This document shows positions 6,068-10,208 of a DNA stretch of 10,208 nt, in pieces. Each line of letters starts with the position of its first letter. Position 1 is the first letter of the stretch. Below the pieces are notes generated by a model. The model was not told where the DNA came from, ran no database searches, and saw only the letters and a list, made by a program, of their open reading frames with translations. The stretch comes from Methanobacteriota archaeon. Lineage in GTDB: Archaea; Methanobacteriota; Methanobacteria; Methanobacteriales; Methanobacteriaceae. The position numbers were made by a program, and so were the translations under genes. The stretch lies in assembly GCA_023409695.1 (NCBI GenBank), contig JAEYQZ010000234.1, positions 1 to 10,208 on the forward strand. The letters run 5' to 3'.

Positions 6068-6109
6068 CAAAATATTGCTATGAAATTTGAACTGTCCATT
6101 TTACAGTAA

Positions 6110-6117
6110 TTTTATAA
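6110..6117 (+). promoter_or_regulatory. possible TATA box for the rightward SDR gene
   Basis: TTTTATAA lies only 24-31 bases before the ATG at 6141. A start of transcription about 25 bases further would give a nearly leaderless message and would exclude the GAGG ribosome binding site at 6130-6133. Either the message is leaderless or the real promoter lies further left among the repeats. Confidence 0.25.
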
Positions 6118-6140
6118 TGGGGATTTAAAGAGGAATTGAA

Positions 6141-7211
6141 ATGAGTTTTTTAGATGAATACGAAGGAGAAATTGTTTTAGTAACAGGAGGAGCTGGTTGC
6201 GTTGGAAGTAATCTTTCACGTAGGTTAGCTGAGTTAAACGCAGAAAAAGTAGTAATACTGGATAATTTGTCATCTGCCTATAAGTGGAATATTCCTAAAA
6301 ATGATAATATTGAGTTCATAGAAGGCGATATTCTGGATGATAGTGCATTAAAAAGGGTTTTTAAAGAGAAACCTGATTATGTATTTCATCTGGCTGCTCA
6401 TTTTGCTAATCAAAATTCAGTTGATAATCCAGAAAAAGACTTAATGGTTAACGGAATTGGAATATTAAAGGTATTACAATATTCTCAGCTTACAGGAGTT
6501 AAAAGGTTTGTGTATTCTTCTTCAGGATGTGGAGTTTATGGATTAGACTCTAAAATGCCTTTTGAAGAACATGATATCTCAATAAGCCTTCATACTCCAT
6601 ATCAAGTTACAAAACTGCTTGGAGAGCTGTATACTAACTATTTCCATAATTTATATGGACTTCCTATTGTGAATGCTCGTTTTTTCAATGTTTTTGGCCC
6701 TGGTGAGGTACCTGGAAAGTACAGGAATGTAATTCCAAATTTCTTTTACTGGGCAATGACTGGGAATGCACTTCCAATTACTGGTGATGGAAGTGAAACA
6801 AGGGACTGGACATACGTTGAAGATATAGTTGATGGACTGCTTGCCATGGGAATAAAAGAAGAAGCTATTGGTGAAGCTATAAACCTGGGATCAGCTAAGG
6901 ATCATCGAGTAATTCACATGGCAAATACTGTTAATGAACTTACAGGGAATGAAGAAGGCATCATGTATGCTCCACGTAGAAATTGGGATGCAAAAACCAA
7001 ATTACTCTCATCAATTGAAAAAGCTGAGGATCTACTAGATTACAAACCCAAAATGTCATTTAACGATGGTTTAAAAAAGACCTATGAATGGTTTGTAGAT
7101 AATTGGAATAACATAGAAAAAAGTGCTGAATTTGACTCTAGAATACCTAAAAATGTGGAATTAAAACAAAAATTAAGTGATAATAAAAGTTTCAGCTGTT
7201 TAAGGGTATGA
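6141..7211 (+). CDS. extended-SDR nucleotide-sugar epimerase, GalE-like
   Basis: A 356-residue cytosolic NAD-dependent enzyme of the extended SDR family, closest in motif style to UDP-sugar 4-epimerases. The Rossmann motif GGAGCVG is at 16-22, D41 in LDN would hold the adenine ribose, HLAAH is at 83-87, SSSGCGVYG at 126-134, and the catalytic Y154xxxK158 lies in TPYQVTK. NVFGPGE (183-189) and RDWTYVEDIVDG (221-232) are substrate-domain signatures. About 35 residues beyond the usual end form a charged tail with no known role. GAGG at 6130-6133 supports the ATG. It leads a rightward run of glycosyltransferase genes, so it probably supplies their sugar donor. It is only distantly similar to the divergent SDR at 4889-5827; the pair is not a recent duplication. 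Which sugar it acts on is not known. Confidence 0.9.
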   Translation: MSFLDEYEGEIVLVTGGAGCVGSNLSRRLAELNAEKVVILDNLSSAYKWNIPKNDNIEFIEGDILDDSALKRVFKEKPDYVFHLAAHFANQNSVDNPEKDLMVNGIGILKVLQYSQLTGVKRFVYSSSGCGVYGLDSKMPFEEHDISISLHTPYQVTKLLGELYTNYFHNLYGLPIVNARFFNVFGPGEVPGKYRNVIPNFFYWAMTGNALPITGDGSETRDWTYVEDIVDGLLAMGIKEEAIGEAINLGSAKDHRVIHMANTVNELTGNEEGIMYAPRRNWDAKTKLLSSIEKAEDLLDYKPKMSFNDGLKKTYEWFVDNWNNIEKSAEFDSRIPKNVELKQKLSDNKSFSCLRV

Positions 7212-7234
7212 ATAAATTTAAAATGTTTATTATT

Positions 7235-7239
7235 GGTGA
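7235..7239 (+). promoter_or_regulatory. ribosome binding site deciding the start of the DUF1972 gene
   Basis: GGTGA lies four bases before the ATG at 7244 and is the type used by other genes here. The upstream in-frame ATG at 7208, which overlaps the SDR stop codon, has only AAGGGT before it. The site therefore favours 7244. Confidence 0.6.
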
Positions 7240-7243
7240 AAAT

Positions 7244-8449
7244 ATGGAAATACATCCTGAAAAACTTTCTTTAGCCATTGTTGGTAGTAGAGGGATTCCA
7301 AATCGATATGGCGGATTTGAAAAATTTACGGAAGTATTAAGCACTGAATTAGCAAAAAATGGTAAAAACGTGTATGTCAGCTGTGAAAATACTGCTGAAG
7401 AAAAAATAAGTAAATATAAGGGTGTAAATCTTTTCTATTTTCCCCTTAAAGCCCCAAAAAATAGTTTATTAAGAATATTTTATGAATTCTTATACGATGG
7501 GTACTCATTGTTTTGGGCAAGTAGAAGAGTAGATACTGTATATATGCTTGGCTATAGCGCTGCGTTACTATTTTTTATACCTAAATTATTTGGCAAAGAA
7601 TTACTAGTAAATCCTGATGGAATGGAATGGAAAAGAAGTAAGTTCAATGTATTGGTTAAATCATTACTTAAATTAAGTGAAACTATCGCTGTATTTTGGG
7701 CAGATAAGATTATTGCTGATTCAAAAGAGATTAAAAAATATTTAGACAATAAATATAATATTGATTCAATATTTATTCCATATGGTGCTTCTAAAATCAA
7801 AGAAATAAGCTGGAATCCGGAAATTCTTCCAGAAAAGCTTAAAAAATTAAAAATGAATCCTAGTTATTATTTAGTTGTTGCCAGATTAGAACCAGAAAAT
7901 AACATTGAAATGATTATTGAAGGCTACTTAAAAAGCAGAACAGTTAAACCCCTTATTGTTGTAGGTGATTTTGCCAGTCCTGACTATGAAAGATCAATTA
8001 AAAAAATTATGGAAGGATCTCCTGAAGATAAAAAAATTGTTTTTACTGGAGGTATCTACGATCTTGAATTATTAAACATGCTCAGACAAAATTGTTATGC
8101 ATATATTCACGGCCATTCTGTTGGCGGAACTAATCCTTCTCTATTAGAAGGAATGATTTCAAAAAATTTGATTATTGCCCATGATAATGTTTTTAATGGG
8201 GAAGTATGTAGTAATAACGCTCTTTATTTTAAAGATTCAAATGAAGTAAGTTCTAAAATTCAGTTAATTGAAAAATATCCTCAAAATTATTTTGAATTTA
8301 AAAAAAGCATTTATAATAGGGCTAAAGGTGATTATTCCTGGAATAGAGTAATTAATCAGTACAATATACTGTTTACTCCAATGAGTGACTTAATAATTAT
8401 TTTTGATGAGATTAATTCTGAAAATAGGGGTTATTTAAATGATTTATAA
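7244..8449 (+). CDS. DUF1972/GT4-type glycosyltransferase (rhamnosyltransferase-like)
   Basis: From the preferred ATG this is 401 residues; an in-frame ATG at 7208 would give 413 and a four-base ATGA overlap with the SDR stop. I prefer 7244 because GGTGA precedes it and because family members start just before the first strand. The DUF1972 region covers about residues 8-185: GSRGIPNRYGGFE (14-26) and NPDGMEWKRSK (123-133). A GT-B C-terminal domain follows, with VVARLEPENN (211-220), VFTGGIYD (266-273) and HGHSVGGTNPSLLEGM (289-304), where E302 is the likely donor-binding acidic residue. Known relatives add deoxyhexoses such as rhamnose to polysaccharides. The last 25 residues are acidic and less conserved. 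It is co-directional with the SDR and probably co-transcribed. Acceptor and donor remain unknown. Confidence 0.88.
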   Translation: MEIHPEKLSLAIVGSRGIPNRYGGFEKFTEVLSTELAKNGKNVYVSCENTAEEKISKYKGVNLFYFPLKAPKNSLLRIFYEFLYDGYSLFWASRRVDTVYMLGYSAALLFFIPKLFGKELLVNPDGMEWKRSKFNVLVKSLLKLSETIAVFWADKIIADSKEIKKYLDNKYNIDSIFIPYGASKIKEISWNPEILPEKLKKLKMNPSYYLVVARLEPENNIEMIIEGYLKSRTVKPLIVVGDFASPDYERSIKKIMEGSPEDKKIVFTGGIYDLELLNMLRQNCYAYIHGHSVGGTNPSLLEGMISKNLIIAHDNVFNGEVCSNNALYFKDSNEVSSKIQLIEKYPQNYFEFKKSIYNRAKGDYSWNRVINQYNILFTPMSDLIIIFDEINSENRGYLNDL

Positions 8450-8458
8450 TAAAATAGC

Positions 8459-8479
8459 CCTTAAATCAAAATATTAAGG
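8459..8479 (+). repeat. hairpin CCTTAA-TTAAGG in the gap between glycosyltransferase genes
   Basis: CCTTAA (8459-8464) and TTAAGG (8474-8479) pair perfectly around nine bases, ten bases after the DUF1972 gene stop. No T run follows, so it is not a clear intrinsic terminator; it may protect an mRNA end or be chance. Confidence 0.3.
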
Positions 8480-8488
8480 AATATCAGT

Positions 8489-8496
8489 CTATATAC
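8489..8496 (+). promoter_or_regulatory. TATA-like box for the second GT4 gene
   Basis: CTATATAC lies 60-67 bases before the GTG start, predicting transcription from about 8515-8520 and a leader of roughly 36-40 bases. The 106-base gap therefore may hold an internal promoter inside the glycan run. Confidence 0.4.
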
Positions 8497-8542
8497 TTTT
8501 ATTTATGAATAAATGATTAAAATTTCAAAACCATTCAAATAT

Positions 8543-8548
8543 AGGTGG
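8543..8548 (+). promoter_or_regulatory. ribosome binding site deciding a GTG start
   Basis: AGGTGG lies seven bases before GTG at 8556. The next in-frame ATG, at codon 33, falls inside the N-terminal domain, so the GTG start is preferred. Confidence 0.6.
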
Positions 8549-8555
8549 GATTAAC

Positions 8556-9743
8556 GTGGAGAATGAAAAAACAGATAATTTAAAAGTAGTTTGTATTGGC
8601 CAGCTATTATCAGATGGCTCTGGAGTAGGCGGCAGTGCACGTTTTAAGAATATGATTTCTATTTTTAAAAATCTTGGTATTGAGGTGAATTTAATTTCAT
8701 TTTCTTTTTTTTCTGATAAATTCGCTATTGAACATAAAAAAGAGAAATCATTTAAAACAACTGTGGTCCACATGCCAAAAAATATGCCAAAATATTTAAA
8801 GGCATTTGCTATTTTTCCAGTGTTCTATTATACTTTAAAGGAATCTAGGGATTCTGATTTCATTTTCACTGATTTTATAACCGAAATATCTTATATCCCT
8901 GCCACAATATCTGGTAAATTCTTAAATAAGCCTGTAATTTTAGATTATATTGATACTAATTTCTTTAAAATGATTCCGGGTTTTATCCGGAAATATGCTG
9001 CAAGAAATGCAAATATGATTTTTGCAATTAGTAACTACCTCCATAACTTCGCTAAGACGGAATATAACTGCAAAAATGTCCTTTATTTACCCAATGGCAT
9101 AGATACTGATATGTTTCAAATAGATAAAAAAATTCGAAATAAAAAAAGAAAAGAGCTTAATGTTGTAAATAACGTAGTAATAGGATATACCGGTTCTTTT
9201 GCTTATTATGAAGGAATTCCAGTACTTCTTGAAGCATTTAAAAATTTATCTAAAAAATATGGAAATTTAAAATTGGCTATTATGGGAAAGGCATATTTTG
9301 ATGGTGATGAAAATATAGCTGAGATTGTAAAAAAGAATGATCTTGAAGAGAAGGTCCTTTTTATTCCAGCACAACCCTATGAGAAGGTTCCTGATTATTT
9401 ATCTGCATTTGATATATTATGCTGTTCTAAACTTGACTGTGAAATAAACAGGGTTGCTAACCCTATAAAAGTAGTTGAATATTTGTCTATGTCTTTACCC
9501 ACTGTCTGTTCTGCTGTTGGAGGTATTAATGACACTATCACAGATAATGATGATGGTTTCCTTGTTAAACCGGGTGATATTAAATCTTTAGAGAGTAAAA
9601 TTGAATGGATACTACTGAATCCAGATATATCAGAAAAAGTAGCTTCTAATGGGCGTAAAACAGTATTGGATAAATATAGCTTTAGCGCAACTGAAAAAAA
9701 TGTACAAAATGCATTAATGAGCATTATAAACGTTGGAAAATAA
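8556..9743 (+). CDS. GT4 family glycosyltransferase
   Basis: A 395-residue GT-B enzyme, probably at the cytosolic membrane face. The N-terminal acceptor domain begins with VVCIGQLLSDGSGVGGSARF (11-30), with the glycine-rich loop typical of GT4. The central LPNGIDTDMF (178-187) marks the domain junction. The donor-binding domain has GYTGSFAYYEG (210-220), LAIMGKAY (240-247), FIPAQPYEKVPDYLSAFDI (269-287) and VVEYLSMSLPTVCSAVGG (306-323). E308 corresponds to the second glutamate of the family's E-x7-E pair, while the first position is replaced: the motif reads NRVANPIKVVE rather than EGFG-type. This variant is seen in some GT4 members, so activity is still likely. The GTG start has a good AGGTGG site. 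It is followed 16 bases later by a membrane-protein gene. Donor and acceptor are unknown. Confidence 0.9.
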   Translation: MENEKTDNLKVVCIGQLLSDGSGVGGSARFKNMISIFKNLGIEVNLISFSFFSDKFAIEHKKEKSFKTTVVHMPKNMPKYLKAFAIFPVFYYTLKESRDSDFIFTDFITEISYIPATISGKFLNKPVILDYIDTNFFKMIPGFIRKYAARNANMIFAISNYLHNFAKTEYNCKNVLYLPNGIDTDMFQIDKKIRNKKRKELNVVNNVVIGYTGSFAYYEGIPVLLEAFKNLSKKYGNLKLAIMGKAYFDGDENIAEIVKKNDLEEKVLFIPAQPYEKVPDYLSAFDILCCSKLDCEINRVANPIKVVEYLSMSLPTVCSAVGGINDTITDNDDGFLVKPGDIKSLESKIEWILLNPDISEKVASNGRKTVLDKYSFSATEKNVQNALMSIINVGK

Positions 9744-9759
9744 AAATAGTTTGATTTCT

Positions 9760-10208
9760 ATGTTTACAGATAATTATATTAAGTTAAATGATTGGCCCAT
9801 TAATAGGTTTATTTGGCTGATACTTCTAATACAAACAAGTCTTTTGGGTTTAATAAGCTTGGATTTTATAGGAATTAAAATCCCTGTTATAAGAGAAGTT
9901 ATTGCATTCATTTACTTAACCTATGTGCCGGGAATAATGATACTTAGAATTTTAAGATTGCATAAACTAAGCAGTATAGAAACACTATTTTATTCAGTTG
10001 CCATAAGTTTAGCTACTTTAATGCTCACTGGTTTGGCAATTAATTTTTTGTTACCAGTTTTAGGAATTAAAGATCCAATATCATTCCTACCATTACTGTT
10101 ATCAATAAATGTGGTTACGTTGTTTTTGTTGCTTTTAAGTTATTTTATTGATAAAGAATTTGTTCAACCTGAATTGAGCATTAAAATTTCTTCAAAACAT
10201 TTATTTTT
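9760..10208 (+). CDS. membrane protein, DUF2206-like, N-terminal part only
   Basis: An open frame starts at ATG 9760 and runs off the right edge; 149 codons are visible. The translation shows four hydrophobic helices at about residues 17-38, 45-66, 75-102 and 108-130, then a polar stretch. The second helix contains YLTYVPGIMILRILRLHKL (52-70), followed by SSIETLFYSVAISL. This layout recalls the archaeal DUF2206/DUF1616-type membrane proteins that often accompany glycosyltransferase genes. The family name is from memory of such proteins and needs a profile search. No strong ribosome binding site precedes the ATG; an in-frame TTG at 9751 is an alternative. The 16-base gap after the GT4 gene indicates co-transcription. 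A role in handling or polymerising lipid-linked glycans is only inferred from position. Confidence 0.6.
   Translation, partial: MFTDNYIKLNDWPINRFIWLILLIQTSLLGLISLDFIGIKIPVIREVIAFIYLTYVPGIMILRILRLHKLSSIETLFYSVAISLATLMLTGLAINFLLPVLGIKDPISFLPLLLSINVVTLFLLLLSYFIDKEFVQPELSIKISSKHLF

Larger units (their letters stand above)
5857..6103. repeat. three copies of the 10-mer GTCCATTTTA in the divergent promoter
   Basis: Exact copies are at 5857-5866 (+), 5960-5969 (minus) and 6094-6103 (+). The middle one is part of a perfect palindrome, TCCAT (5956-5960), AAA, ATGGA (5964-5968). The right one sits inside ACTGT (6091-6095) with ACAGT (6103-6107). The outer copies lie 30-38 bases from each of the two SDR start codons and the third lies roughly midway between them. 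This layout fits a shared regulator site controlling both directions. The regulator is unknown. Confidence 0.6.

Noticed and set aside
5986..6107. The regularly spaced repeats were considered as a remnant CRISPR array.
   Set aside because: The repeats are degenerate, have no constant repeat-spacer lengths, and no cas gene is present in the window.
4889..7211. The two SDR genes as a recent inverted duplication.
   Set aside because: The proteins share only family motifs; their lengths, N termini and most residues differ.
9395..9724. Open frame of 109 codons on the minus strand opposite the GT4 gene.
   Set aside because: It lies entirely antisense to the conserved donor-binding domain, with no recognisable motif.

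Overview
The window most likely comes from a methanogenic archaeon of the order Methanobacteriales, of Methanobacterium type. The evidence is a very AT-rich chromosome, archaeal TATA boxes (an exact TTTATATA at 893-900 on + and at 4667-4674 on -), ribosome binding sites of GGTGA or AGGTGATC type, a dolichyl-phosphate-type GT2 enzyme with two membrane helices at its end, and a polytopic membrane protein resembling the archaeal DUF2206 group. The assignment comes from family recognition and signal style. No rRNA or tRNA lies in the window to confirm it.

Left part (1-3480): a small heat-shock protein (Hsp20) is read leftward. A 734-base stretch without a gene follows. It is not featureless: it carries a GC-rich perfect inverted repeat two bases upstream of a perfect TATA box, then about 180 bases with several possible RNA stems, ending in a hairpin plus a run of seven T. 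I flag this as a candidate non-coding RNA or long leader. Next come a SpoVT/AbrB-type regulator and, 159 bases downstream on the same strand, a DHA2-type MFS efflux transporter that starts with TTG behind a near-perfect ribosome binding site. Regulator and transporter probably form one functional unit.

Right part (3582-10208): a surface-glycan biosynthesis region. Two leftward genes (a DPMS-like GT2 and an extended-SDR nucleotide-sugar epimerase/dehydratase) face away from a rightward run made of a second SDR (GalE-like), a DUF1972 glycosyltransferase, a GT4 glycosyltransferase and the start of a membrane protein that leaves the window. The SDRs would supply nucleotide sugars, the GT2 enzyme a polyprenyl-phosphate-linked sugar, and the two GT-B enzymes would extend the glycan. 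The glycan itself cannot be named from sequence. The glycosyltransferase genes look clearly more AT-rich by eye than the MFS gene, as is common for variable surface-polysaccharide loci.

The most interesting non-coding DNA is the 313-base divergent region between the two SDR genes. It holds three copies of the 10-mer GTCCATTTTA, the middle one inside a perfect TCCAT-AAA-ATGGA palindrome, plus degenerate repeats spaced about 30-33 bases apart. I see no CRISPR array, insertion sequence, tRNA or rRNA. I do not see a clearly new multi-gene system. The best candidates for something undescribed are the possible RNA at about 922-1105 and the repeat-rich divergent promoter.
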